Part shown: one piece after another, positions 6,521 through 14,509 of the stretch
Position numbering within the stretch: the first letter of the stretch is position 1
Layout of the letters: each line of letters begins with the position of its first letter
DNA from: JADFMN01 sp964529975
GTDB taxonomy: Bacteria; Armatimonadota; Fimbriimonadia; Fimbriimonadales; Fimbriimonadaceae
Direction: 5' to 3'
Assembly: GCA_964529975.1 (NCBI GenBank)
Contig: CAZGXW010000032.1
Span: 1 to 28,662, forward strand
DNA: 28,662 nt
Program-made: the position numbers and the translations under genes
The notes under the pieces: model-generated
Told to the model about the DNA's origin: nothing
The model's database searches: none
The model's input: the letters and a program-made list of their open reading frames with translations, nothing else

Positions 6521-7474
6521 GTGGCGGTAGGCCGCACGGGCGGGTTTGAGAACGGTGGGAAGGCCCTCTTTGGGAGGGCCTTCTCTTGGTTGCGCGTCCG
6601 TGAGGGCGGGTACACGGTTGTTTGCTTCGCCTGTGCGCTCCTGTCGGTCTTTGTGACGTTCGCGATCGTTTGGGTCTTAGGGAAGGAAACGTGGACGTTC
6701 TTCACGCAAGAAGGCGTTTCCCTTAGCGAGTTCTTCGGCAGTGCGGACTGGCGTCCGACGTTCGATCCACCCGGTTATGGGATGTTGCCGTTGCTGACAG
6801 GGTCGTTGATGATCACGGTGGGCTCGGCAGTGGTCGCCGTGCCTCTGGGCCTTGCGAGCGCGATCTATCTGGCGGAGTATGCCAAGCCTTGGGTTCGTCG
6901 GGTTTTGAAGCCGATCCTTGAGATCCTGGCGGGCATTCCGACGATCGTTTACGGCTACTTCGCCCTTTTCCACGTGACGCCGATGTTGCGTTCACTCTTT
7001 GGCGTGGAGAACATCGAGGTCTACAACGCGGCGTCCGGTGCGTTGGTCGTTGGGATCATGACTCTGCCCTTGGTGGCCTCGCTCTGTGACGACGCGATCA
7101 CGGCGGTGCCCAAGAGCCTGCGCGAGGGCGGCAAGGCGCTCGGTTCGACGAACTATGAGGTCATCCGGCGGATCGTGCTTCCTGGCGCATTGAGCGGGAT
7201 CATGGCGGCGTTCATCTTGGCGGTGTCGCGCGCGATTGGTGAGACGATGGCGGTGACGCTCGCGGCAGGTTCTTCGCCAAAGGTGACGTTCAATCCTGGC
7301 GAATCAATCCAGACGATGACGGCGTACATCGTGCAGATCAGCAAGGGTGACACGCCGAGCGGATCGACCGCCTATTTGACGTTGTTCGCCGTTGGAGCGA
7401 CTCTCTTCACCATCACGTTCGGGCTGAACATCATCGCTCGACGAATCGTGAAGAAGTATGGGAGCAGGTACTGA
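6521..7474 (+). CDS. pstC: Phosphate ABC transporter, permease PstC
   Basis: A 317-residue inner-membrane subunit, paired with PstA to form the phosphate channel. It has about six hydrophobic helices. The EAA loop that docks the ATPase reads REGGKALGSTNYEVIRRIVLP, followed by SRAIGETMAVTLAAG. The start is uncertain. GTG 6521 has a TAATAT box 6 nt upstream, but then codons 13-21 form a perfect 10-bp hairpin. The alternative is TTG 6590, just past the hairpin and still before the first helix. The stop overlaps the pstA start by one base (TGATG). Confidence 0.93.
   Translation: MAVGRTGGFENGGKALFGRAFSWLRVREGGYTVVCFACALLSVFVTFAIVWVLGKETWTFFTQEGVSLSEFFGSADWRPTFDPPGYGMLPLLTGSLMITVGSAVVAVPLGLASAIYLAEYAKPWVRRVLKPILEILAGIPTIVYGYFALFHVTPMLRSLFGVENIEVYNAASGALVVGIMTLPLVASLCDDAITAVPKSLREGGKALGSTNYEVIRRIVLPGALSGIMAAFILAVSRAIGETMAVTLAAGSSPKVTFNPGESIQTMTAYIVQISKGDTPSGSTAYLTLFAVGATLFTITFGLNIIARRIVKKYGSRY
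6559..6583 (+). terminator. Hairpin between pstS and pstC (attenuator-like)
   Basis: GAAGGCCCTC (6559-6568), loop TTTGG, GAGGGCCTTC (6574-6583): a perfect 10-bp stem with a modest pyrimidine tail TCTTGGTT. It could terminate part of the pstS transcript, so the binding protein is made in excess of the permeases. It lies inside pstC if GTG 6521 is the start. Confidence 0.55.
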
Positions 7475-8349
7475 TGGGAGCGATCGACTTTACGAGAAAG
7501 GTCGAGAAGAGCAGGCGCGTGAGCGACCGAATGTTCCAAGTTGCTTGCGTCGTCGGTGTCGCCGTCGCGTGCTTGTTCCTTGTGCTCTTGCTGTGGTCAG
7601 TCGCCAAGGACGGGCTCGGAAGGTTGAACGGTGGGTTCTTCGAAGGAATCTCGTCGAGGTTTCCCGACAAGGCGGGGATCAAGGTGGCGCTTTGGGGATC
7701 GGTGTGGGTGATGGCGGTGACGGTGATCGTCGCGGTGCCTGTGGGCGTAGCAGCCGCCGTTTACCTCTCGATGTTCACTTCGTCGAGGAACCGGCTTGCA
7801 TCTTTCATCCAGTTGAACATTGCTAACCTCGCCGGCGTGCCTTCCATCGTTTATGGATTGTTGGGCCTTGCCGTGTTCGTCCGCACGCTTGGCATGGGGC
7901 GGTCGGTCTTGGCCGGCGGGTTGACGATGGCGATCCTTATCTTGCCTATGATCATCGTGGTCTCCCAAGAAGCGATCAAGGCCGTTCCGCGGTATTACAT
8001 CGAAGGATCGATCGCGCTTGGCGCCACGAAGTGGCAGACAGTGTTCAGACAAGTGCTGCCGTCCGCCTTGCCGGGGATCATCACGGGGATCATCTTGAGC
8101 GTTTCTCGCGCTATCGGCGAGACGGCGCCGCTGATCACGATCGGTGCTGTGACTTTCATCGCAAAGGTTCCAGAGGGGCTGGGCGATAAGTTCACCGTGA
8201 TGCCGATCCAGATCTTCGACTGGTCTTCGCGCCCACAGGCAGGGTTTCACGCGGCGGCGGCCGCTGCAATCCTCGTTCTCTTGGGCATGTTGCTCGTGTT
8301 GAACTCGGCTGCGATCGTGATCCGTGCCCGCTCTCAGCGGAAGATGTAG
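7474..8349 (+). CDS. pstA: Phosphate ABC transporter, permease PstA
   Basis: A 291-residue inner-membrane permease, the partner of PstC. Six hydrophobic helices are visible. The EAA-loop region QEAIKAVPRYYIEGSIALG plus VFRQVLPSALPGI matches the PstA family, followed by SRAIGETAPL. It starts within the pstC stop (TGATG), so the two permeases are translationally coupled and made in equal amounts. The ATPase gene pstB, which normally follows pstA, is missing; the next gene is a methyltransferase. Confidence 0.96.
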   Translation: MGAIDFTRKVEKSRRVSDRMFQVACVVGVAVACLFLVLLLWSVAKDGLGRLNGGFFEGISSRFPDKAGIKVALWGSVWVMAVTVIVAVPVGVAAAVYLSMFTSSRNRLASFIQLNIANLAGVPSIVYGLLGLAVFVRTLGMGRSVLAGGLTMAILILPMIIVVSQEAIKAVPRYYIEGSIALGATKWQTVFRQVLPSALPGIITGIILSVSRAIGETAPLITIGAVTFIAKVPEGLGDKFTVMPIQIFDWSSRPQAGFHAAAAAAILVLLGMLLVLNSAAIVIRARSQRKM

Positions 8350-8355
8350 CGCAAA

Positions 8356-9090
8356 ATGGCGAGGATGGCCAGTTTTGGGCCGATCGCGCCCCATTACGAC
8401 CTGCTGATGTCGAACGTTCCGTACGACATGTGGGCGGGTTACTACCAGTTGCTGTTGGCGCAGGTCGGGGCGTCGCCCAAGACGTTGTTGGACGTTTGTT
8501 GCGGGACTGGCGCCGTCGCCGAATTGCTCGCCAAAGAGGGCTATCAAGTCACTGGATTTGACTTAAGTCGCGAGATGATCGAGGCGGCGCGAGCCAAGGG
8601 TTCGGGCATTGAGTACTTCGTCGCCGATGCGAGCGAAGTCGACCTTGGTCGCACTTTTGACGCGGCCTACTCGTTCTTCGACAGCCTGAACTACATCACG
8701 GAGCCCGAGCGGCTGGGAATGGCCGTCAAGCGCGTCGCAGCGCACTTGCCCGAAGGCGGCACGTTCGTCTTCGATGTCAACACGGCGTACGCGTTCGAAC
8801 GTCGGATGTTCGACCAGACCGACATGAAGAAGTCGACGCGGCTCAAGTACAAGTGGGTGGGGGACTATGACCGAGCCGCCAAGATCATTCGTGTCCAAAT
8901 GGACTTCTGGCTCGATGGAAGGCCGTTTAGCGAAGTCCATGTCCAGCGGGCGTATTCGGACGACGAGATACGTTCGTTCCTTTCTGAGGCCGGGTTTAGC
9001 GTCGAGCGCGTGTTCGAGAGTTACACGCTCGACCATCCTGGAAAGACAAGCGACCGGCTGCACTACGTCGCTGTGAAGGATGGGGGCTAA
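8356..9090 (+). CDS. Class I SAM-dependent methyltransferase
   Basis: A 244-residue soluble methyltransferase with a Rossmann fold. Motif I, TLLDVCCGTG (about residues 43-52), binds SAM, and the acidic residue at the end of strand 2 is Asp69 (VTGFDLS). The post-motif AYSFFDSLNYI and a C-terminal YSDDEIRSFLSEAGF helix are typical of small-molecule methyltransferases of the UbiE/Methyltransf_25 type. The substrate cannot be told. It follows pstA by 6 nt and probably shares its transcript, but nothing ties it to phosphate uptake. The stop codon is the first part of the TAAACT box of the next gene. Confidence 0.85.
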   Translation: MARMASFGPIAPHYDLLMSNVPYDMWAGYYQLLLAQVGASPKTLLDVCCGTGAVAELLAKEGYQVTGFDLSREMIEAARAKGSGIEYFVADASEVDLGRTFDAAYSFFDSLNYITEPERLGMAVKRVAAHLPEGGTFVFDVNTAYAFERRMFDQTDMKKSTRLKYKWVGDYDRAAKIIRVQMDFWLDGRPFSEVHVQRAYSDDEIRSFLSEAGFSVERVFESYTLDHPGKTSDRLHYVAVKDGG

Positions 9091-9093
9091 ACT
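9088..9093 (+). promoter_or_regulatory. -10 box (TAAACT), leaderless spacing
   Basis: TAAACT overlaps the methyltransferase stop and is followed by GTAGCG and ATG 9100. No other in-frame start exists between the two genes. Confidence 0.5.
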
Positions 9094-9099
9094 GTAGCG

Positions 9100-11346
9100 A
9101 TGCTCGCTGCCTTGTTCGCCGTCTTCGTTGGCCCTCCCGTTCAGAGCGCCTCGTTGACGCTGGCAGCCGACACATACGTCGATCGCAAGGTAGAGAACGG
9201 CAACGCAGGCCGAGAGCCGCTCCTCATCGGAGGAATCGACAAAGCGATCCTGGTCCGATATCCCGAACTCGGATTGAATGTCGGAGCAGGGAAGCGCGTA
9301 AAGTCGGCGCGACTAGTGTTCACGGTCGCCCGGCCCGGCACGCCTCAGATCGCAAGCGTGGGCCGCTTGCTCCGGCCCTGGAACGAGGGCGGATTTCGGA
9401 TGGACCAATTCGGAGCGACGAACGCCCCTAAGTCGGAAGGAAGCGCGACGTGGAAGAGCGCAGGCTATGGAGAGTGGGAGCGCGACGGGGCAGCCGGGCG
9501 CAACGACGCGGAGCCGGTCTCGAACGTACTAGGTGGCTCGCAACCTGAAACGTATGTCTTGAGCGGGCTAGAGGCCGCCGTCCAAGCGATGATCGACCGA
9601 CCGACCGAGAACTTCGGGTTGCGGCTTGCGTTCTCGAACTCGGTCGCATTTTTCTCGGCAGACTCAGTAGGGAGCGGACCGATTCTGGAACTCGAGTTTG
9701 AAGACAAGGCTCCTAGCAACGTGGACCTCCAGGTCGTGGCTTGTTATCCCCTAGAAATCGATCTTGCGAACCCGCCTCAGAACGGTGCGGCAGTTAAGTG
9801 GCGCGCCGATGTACGGAACCTTGGCTCTGTGGCAGCGACTGGACTGAAAGTGACGATCGCCGAGGAAGGCGCGGAAGCCGTCGCGCAGGCGGTAGACCTT
9901 GACATTCCACCTTCTCCTGGGATGAGGCAGTTTGAGTTCTCGGCAAAGTGGAGGCGTTCGATCAACGATCCGGCGCGAGGATCGTTCACGTTTCGAATCG
10001 ATTGCGACAACGGTGAGGCCAACCTCAGCAACAACGGCGTCCGCGTTTTTCAAAGCGGCATGCCATTGCTAGTTTCTAACGCTCCCGAGGAGGACGTGCT
10101 GTCGGCGGTCTTCGATCTGAATGAGCGAGTGTTTCCGTTCAGCAAGTTTGGCGCGTGGCCGACGGGTTGCGTCGAGCGAGTGTTCGCGATCAAGTTTCCA
10201 ACTAGCGCGGCCAAGACGGTCAGTGTCGAGGGATCGGTCGCTCGTTCGATTCTCAAGGCGCTGACTTCGTTGCCGGATTCGCTCTTGCGTCCCTATGCAA
10301 CCGACGCACCAAAGGTCGACGGTCTGACCTCTGCGATTTGGATGTCGGACGTGGGCCAGGTCGGACTCTTGCCCGACACGCGGGACGACGTCCTGATTCC
10401 TCGCGCGCTCGCTGTTCCTGGCCGCTCGACAAGCCCAGGAGGCTTTGCGGAGATACCGATGATGGAGAGAAGGCTTCTGAGTCGCGCTGAAGTCACGATT
10501 CTGAATGCCATGATCGGCAAAGACCGCGCGCTTCCTTGGGACATGACGTCGAGCGCCGTCTTCTTTAGGGTGTTTACGGGGGAGGGCCCGCCTCCTGCCG
10601 GAACGAAACTCGACGTCTATCAACTCATTGGCGGTGCTTTCGGCAGTCAGCCCGTATTCAGCGCGACGCTTGGCGCGGACGGTGCGGCGCTCATGACCGG
10701 ACGACCGAGCACTACGATCGGCAAGCCGAACCCGTTTGGCGATGTTTCCAAGGACGGCTCGAACGGTTGGCTCCTAGCCGTTGTGCGAAGCGGAGAGATG
10801 GCGGACACCGTTTGGGTGCCCGTGTGGCAACTCTGGGAGGAGTACGCGCGTGGAAACCAGGCAGCGGCGTTCGTCGAACTGCGCGTCCAATTGCTCAATG
10901 TCGACATCGACCGATCGATCAATCTGGCGCAGGGCCGACTGGCGTCGGACGCGAAGGGGCGGTTCCCGGCCGAACTCGCCGTCTTGACGGACGGGAAGAA
11001 CGAGACGTCGCTCGTCCTGGGCGAAGAAGGCCAAGGCTATTGGATCGACATTGACTTAGGAAGAGACCGGTCTCTCGCAGAGGTCTCTCTCGTCTTCGAC
11101 GGACCTGTGTGGCGCCAGTTCCGCATCGTGACCTACAAGACCGCGCAGTCCCCTAGCGAGGCCGTCGTTTGGTCCGAAGAGTCGAACGGGCCCGGAAACC
11201 CGAAGATCGGCAAGACCGAGGACGGCAAGACAGTCCTCAGTTACATGGCACGGCCCGTAAGGTCGCGGTATTTGCGGATCGTTCCTATCAGTCGAGAGGC
11301 CGTTCGGCTTGCAGAGATCAGAGTCGTGCCGTCGAGCGGAGGTTAG
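9100..11346 (+). CDS. Secreted modular protein (DNRLRE-, CARDB- and F5/8C-like domains)
   Basis: A 748-residue exported protein of unknown function. Residues 1-17 (MLAALFAVFVGPPVQSA) act as a short signal peptide without basic residues. About 18-210 resembles a DNRLRE domain (LAADTYVDRKVENGN, then beta-rich sequence up to the PILELEFED strand). About 215-310 resembles a CARDB domain (VDLQVVACYPLEI through DNGEANLSNNGVRVF). A middle part of about 300 residues has no recognised fold. About 600-745 looks like an F5/8-type discoidin domain (VLTDGKNETS, WIDIDLG, SRYLRIVPI), usually carbohydrate- or surface-binding. The whole suggests a surface or matrix adhesin-like protein. Its stop overlaps the polA stop (TTAG). 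No catalytic motif is seen. Confidence 0.75.
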   Translation: MLAALFAVFVGPPVQSASLTLAADTYVDRKVENGNAGREPLLIGGIDKAILVRYPELGLNVGAGKRVKSARLVFTVARPGTPQIASVGRLLRPWNEGGFRMDQFGATNAPKSEGSATWKSAGYGEWERDGAAGRNDAEPVSNVLGGSQPETYVLSGLEAAVQAMIDRPTENFGLRLAFSNSVAFFSADSVGSGPILELEFEDKAPSNVDLQVVACYPLEIDLANPPQNGAAVKWRADVRNLGSVAATGLKVTIAEEGAEAVAQAVDLDIPPSPGMRQFEFSAKWRRSINDPARGSFTFRIDCDNGEANLSNNGVRVFQSGMPLLVSNAPEEDVLSAVFDLNERVFPFSKFGAWPTGCVERVFAIKFPTSAAKTVSVEGSVARSILKALTSLPDSLLRPYATDAPKVDGLTSAIWMSDVGQVGLLPDTRDDVLIPRALAVPGRSTSPGGFAEIPMMERRLLSRAEVTILNAMIGKDRALPWDMTSSAVFFRVFTGEGPPPAGTKLDVYQLIGGAFGSQPVFSATLGADGAALMTGRPSTTIGKPNPFGDVSKDGSNGWLLAVVRSGEMADTVWVPVWQLWEEYARGNQAAAFVELRVQLLNVDIDRSINLAQGRLASDAKGRFPAELAVLTDGKNETSLVLGEEGQGYWIDIDLGRDRSLAEVSLVFDGPVWRQFRIVTYKTAQSPSEAVVWSEESNGPGNPKIGKTEDGKTVLSYMARPVRSRYLRIVPISREAVRLAEIRVVPSSGG

Positions 11347-13931
11347 ACCTCTTCCATCTCGAGCCAGTTTGGCCCTCTCTTCGCATCGACCTCTACGGGA
11401 ACGTCGAGCGGATAGGCTTGCTCCATCGCGCTTCGCACGCTCTCATAGGAATTGGACTCCTTTTGCGGAGCCTCGAACACAAGTTCGTCGTGAACCTGCA
11501 GCAGCATCTTCAGACTTGATCCGTCGATGTCTTTGCGCACTTTGATCATGGCGATCTTGATCATGTCTGCCGCCGTTCCTTGGAGCGGTGCGTTCATGGC
11601 TTGCCGCTCGGAGTAAGACCTCGTTTGTCGGTTGGCCGCGTGGATGTCAGGGAAGTAGCGTCTGCGACCACTGAGGGTCGTGGTGAACCCAGTCTTTCGT
11701 GCGCCCTCGACGATGGAGTCTGTGAATGCCTTTACGGCCGCAAACCTCTCGTTGTACTGCTGGATAAGCGCGCGGGCGTCTGAGACGCTGAACCCCTTGC
11801 CGAGTTGACGGGCCAGACCGTAGTCGGTCACGCCATAGAGGACCGCGAAATTGAGGAGCTTTGCTTGGTTGCGCTGTTCGCGCGTGACGTCTTTCACGTC
11901 GACATGGAACATGAGCGAGGCGGTCGCGCGGTGTACATCCTCGTGGTTTTGGAACGCCCTGACCAGGGCCTCGTCCTTGCACATGTGTGCGAGAACGCGA
12001 AGCTCGATCTGCGAGTAGTCGAACGACGCGAGCACATTGCCCTCTTCCGCGACAAACGCCTTGCGGATCTTTCGTCCAAGTTCGGTGCGGACAGGAATGT
12101 TCTGCAGATTTGGGTCGTTGCTGCTCAGGCGACCTGTGGCGGCGACAGCCTGGTTGAAACTCGTGTGGATACGCCCGTCCTCGGCGACCATCTTGGGCAG
12201 CGCGTCGGCGTATGTCCCTTTGAGTTTTGTGAGCTCGCGGTAGTTAATGATCTCGTTGGCGATCTCGTGCTGTGACGCGAGGTCTTCGAGGATGTCGGCT
12301 CCGGTCGCCCAGCCGGTCTTTGTCTTCTTGCCTCCGGGGAGCGCCATTTTCTCGAAGAGCACGGCTCCGAGTTGCTTAGGTGAACCGATGTTGAACTCTT
12401 GGCCGGCGAGTTCGTAGACGTGCGCCTGGACCTGCTCGATCTTTGACTGCAGTTCTTTCGAATACTCTCCCAGGTAGTCCTTGTCGAGTTTGATTCCGCG
12501 CAGTTCCATGTCGGCGAGGACCGGCACGAGGGGAAGTTCGATCTGATCGAGCACACCCTCTTGTCCCTCTGCCTTGAGTTTCTTCCTCATAGGCGCCTCG
12601 ATCATTCCGATTGCGACGGCGCGCTCGTGCGGCTTGTCGGTCGATGGGACTTCGAGATAGGCCTGAATGAGGTCGGACAACTCGTAGTTGCCTCGGTCTG
12701 ACTGCAGGACATACGCCGCGAGCATGGAATCGAACCTTGGCGCATCGAGCGAGACGGACTCGCCCTTGTACAGCGGCTTAACGTCGTGAGCCATGCCCTT
12801 GCGAGGATCGAGCAAGAACAGTCGCCGCGCGTCCTCGATCGACGTGCGCCTCACGTTCTTGCCGACAGCGACGAAGGCCTCTTGCGCTTGCTCGTCGAAC
12901 ATTGAAGGTTGGGTCTCGCTGGTCGCAATCACAACAGAGAAGGGCTGGCCGTTCGTCCACTTGACCAACTCTTTGAAGTTCGCGTCACCTTCGAGCAGGC
13001 GTGCCACGATCGACTCGACCTCGACGTGGGCGATTGGGACATAGTCTCCTTCGACGTAGTTGCCGAGGACGTTGTCGATACGCTTGACGTGCGTTCGAAA
13101 CTCGAGGGACTCCAGGATTCCGCGAACGTGGTCGAGGTCGTTCGGAGCGATCTTGTACGGAGAGAAGTCGAATTGGACCGGTGCGTCGCGGTCGATCGTT
13201 GCGAGCCACTTCGAGAGTTTCATCTTGTCGACGTTGGGCTCGATCTTCTTTCGAAACTTGGGTTCGACGTCGTTAATGTTCTCCAGGATGCTCTCGACTG
13301 TGCCAAACCGCTTGATCAACTCGGTTGCGGTCTTCTCGCCGACGCCTGGAACCCCAGGAATGTTGTCGCTGCTGTCTCCTGCCATCGCCTTGTAGTCTGT
13401 GATGTGCTCGGGACCGAAGCCGTAGCGTTCGACGACCTCTGCCGGCGTGTACGTCTTTGGTGGGGCCCCAAAGTTTTGAGGCGTCATCACGCTGACGGCG
13501 TCATCGACGAGTTGCAGTGTGTCGAGGTCGCCTGTAACGATCGTCGTGTCGTAACCGTTTTCCTCCGCAACCCGGGACACCGTTCCGACGATGTCGTCCG
13601 CCTCGTATCCCGTGACTTCCAGCACTGGGATCTTGAACGCGGAGATCAACTCGCGCGAGCCTTCAAGTTGCTCGATCAGTTCTTGCGGCGTCTCTCTTCT
13701 TGTGCCTTTGTACTCGGGGAACTCCGCGTGTCGAAACGTCTTTCCAGGCGCGTCGAGCGCGACGACGACGGCGTCGGGCTTGATCTCTCCGAAAAGCGCG
13801 AACAGCATATTGACAAAGCCGTACAACGCGTTTGTCGGTCTACCCGCGCTGGTGGAGAGGTATCGCGAGCCGTAAAAGGCCCTAAACAGCAGGCTGTAAC
13901 CATCGATGATGACCAGCCGTTTTCGCGCCAT
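11343..13931 (-). CDS. polA: DNA polymerase I
   Basis: An 862-residue family A polymerase with an N-terminal 5'-3' exonuclease (FEN) domain (DGYSLLFRAFYG, PGKTFRHAEFPEYKG, GYEADDIVGT, GDSSDNIPGVPGVGEKTA). The central 3'-5' exonuclease domain keeps its fold, but the carboxylates of motif I are replaced (VVIATSET) and motif II lacks its Asp, so proofreading is probably lost, as in Taq and Bacillus enzymes. The polymerase domain has motif A (DYSQIELRVLAH), motif B (RNQAKLLNFAVLYGVTDYG) and motif C (LQVHDELVFE). It fills gaps in lagging-strand synthesis and repair. ATG 13931 lies 6 nt after TAACTT. It is convergent with the secreted modular protein gene. Confidence 0.98.
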   Translation of the reverse strand: MARKRLVIIDGYSLLFRAFYGSRYLSTSAGRPTNALYGFVNMLFALFGEIKPDAVVVALDAPGKTFRHAEFPEYKGTRRETPQELIEQLEGSRELISAFKIPVLEVTGYEADDIVGTVSRVAEENGYDTTIVTGDLDTLQLVDDAVSVMTPQNFGAPPKTYTPAEVVERYGFGPEHITDYKAMAGDSSDNIPGVPGVGEKTATELIKRFGTVESILENINDVEPKFRKKIEPNVDKMKLSKWLATIDRDAPVQFDFSPYKIAPNDLDHVRGILESLEFRTHVKRIDNVLGNYVEGDYVPIAHVEVESIVARLLEGDANFKELVKWTNGQPFSVVIATSETQPSMFDEQAQEAFVAVGKNVRRTSIEDARRLFLLDPRKGMAHDVKPLYKGESVSLDAPRFDSMLAAYVLQSDRGNYELSDLIQAYLEVPSTDKPHERAVAIGMIEAPMRKKLKAEGQEGVLDQIELPLVPVLADMELRGIKLDKDYLGEYSKELQSKIEQVQAHVYELAGQEFNIGSPKQLGAVLFEKMALPGGKKTKTGWATGADILEDLASQHEIANEIINYRELTKLKGTYADALPKMVAEDGRIHTSFNQAVAATGRLSSNDPNLQNIPVRTELGRKIRKAFVAEEGNVLASFDYSQIELRVLAHMCKDEALVRAFQNHEDVHRATASLMFHVDVKDVTREQRNQAKLLNFAVLYGVTDYGLARQLGKGFSVSDARALIQQYNERFAAVKAFTDSIVEGARKTGFTTTLSGRRRYFPDIHAANRQTRSYSERQAMNAPLQGTAADMIKIAMIKVRKDIDGSSLKMLLQVHDELVFEAPQKESNSYESVRSAMEQAYPLDVPVEVDAKRGPNWLEMEEV

Positions 13932-13937
13932 GTGGTG

Positions 13938-13943
13938 AAGTTA
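13938..13943 (-). promoter_or_regulatory. -10 box (TAACTT) for polA
   Basis: TAACTT then CACCAC then ATG 13931 on the minus strand: 6-nt leaderless spacing. Confidence 0.5.
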
Positions 13944-13986
13944 CCCGCCGGGTTGTTGGGCCTGGAACGGTCCGCCGGAAATGGGG

Positions 13987-13992
13987 TAAGAT
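13987..13992 (+). promoter_or_regulatory. Possible -10 box (TAAGAT) for the TfoX-N gene
   Basis: TAAGAT would start a transcript near 13999 with a 60-nt leader before ATG 14059. The leader has a hairpin: GGCCGGTTC (14015-14023) with GAACCGGTC (14036-14044). Confidence 0.4.
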
Positions 13993-14048
13993 GCCCCCTG
14001 TTACGTTGCTTGATGGCCGGTTCCGCTCACGGCCAGAACCGGTCAATT

Positions 14049-14054
14049 GAGGGA
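14049..14054 (+). promoter_or_regulatory. Ribosome binding site GAGGGA
   Basis: GAGGGA ends 4 nt before ATG 14059 and decides that start over the upstream TTG 14047. It is one of few clear Shine-Dalgarno sites in the window. Confidence 0.65.
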
Positions 14055-14058
14055 ATCT

Positions 14059-14388
14059 ATGGTTTACCGACCGCTTCGCTACGAGCAAATGATGAAGGCC
14101 GCCGAGGGTCTAGACGTCCGTGCCCGCCGCATGTTTGACGGCATGGCGATCTACTCCGGTGAAAAGATGTTCGCCTACCTGGTGGGCGAGGACATCGGCC
14201 TCAAACTCTCTCCAAAAGACAGGAAGAAGGCGCTCTCATTGACGGGCGCGGAACTCCTGAAGGCTAACCCTGGGGCCGAGCCGATGAAGGAGTACGTCCG
14301 GATGCCGCAAGAAATCCTGGACAACTACGACCAGTTCGTCGACTGGGTGCAAAAGAGCGCCGACTACGCGACGAACGCCGTCCACTAG
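14059..14388 (+). CDS. TfoX N-terminal domain protein
   Basis: A 109-residue soluble protein with the TfoX N-terminal fold only. The pattern RRMFDGMAIYSGEKMFAYLVGEDIGLKLS is the family core. The Gamma-proteobacterial competence regulator TfoX has in addition a C-terminal domain, absent here. Stand-alone TfoX-N proteins are common and of unknown role, and no competence function should be assumed. ATG 14059 is chosen from the GAGGGA site. The gene is divergent from polA and followed by a 120-nt region with a terminator-like hairpin before pfkA. Confidence 0.85.
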   Translation: MVYRPLRYEQMMKAAEGLDVRARRMFDGMAIYSGEKMFAYLVGEDIGLKLSPKDRKKALSLTGAELLKANPGAEPMKEYVRMPQEILDNYDQFVDWVQKSADYATNAVH

Positions 14389-14419
14389 CCATCGAACAGT
14401 TTGCTTGCTCGAGTCGTCA

Positions 14420-14425
14420 TAAAGT
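14420..14425 (+). promoter_or_regulatory. Possible -10 box (TAAAGT) for pfkA
   Basis: TAAAGT lies 84 nt before the pfkA ATG; the expected +1 is about 14432. It would give pfkA a structured leader of about 78 nt. No -35 is clear. Confidence 0.35.
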
Positions 14426-14477
14426 GTGCGGACGGCCCGCGACGAAGCGGGGCACAAACTGTCCGGAGTCATCATTG

Positions 14478-14508
14478 CGGGGCCCGACTCAGGGCCCCGT
14501 TTTCGTTC
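14478..14508 (+). terminator. Intrinsic terminator directly before pfkA
   Basis: CGGGGCCC (14478-14485), loop GACTCA, GGGCCCCG (14492-14499), then TTTTCGTTC. This is a textbook GC stem plus T-run, and it ends one base before the ATG at 14510. It may terminate the TfoX-N transcript or act as an attenuator for pfkA. Confidence 0.75.
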
Positions 14509-14509
14509 T

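Noticed and set aside
7597..8547. 316-codon minus-strand frame over pstA
   Set aside because: Very His/Arg-rich shadow frame, conflicts with PstA.
12909..14138. 409-codon plus-strand frame opposite polA
   Set aside because: It is antisense to a complete DNA polymerase I with all motifs; high GC and codon bias produce long opposite frames.
14059..14388. Natural competence regulator (TfoX/Sxy) call
   Set aside because: Only the N-terminal domain is present; stand-alone TfoX-N proteins have no demonstrated competence role. cinA nearby is not evidence either.
14426..14509. 28-residue N-terminal extension of PfkA from GTG 14426
   Set aside because: Residues do not resemble PFK and the region encodes a terminator hairpin.
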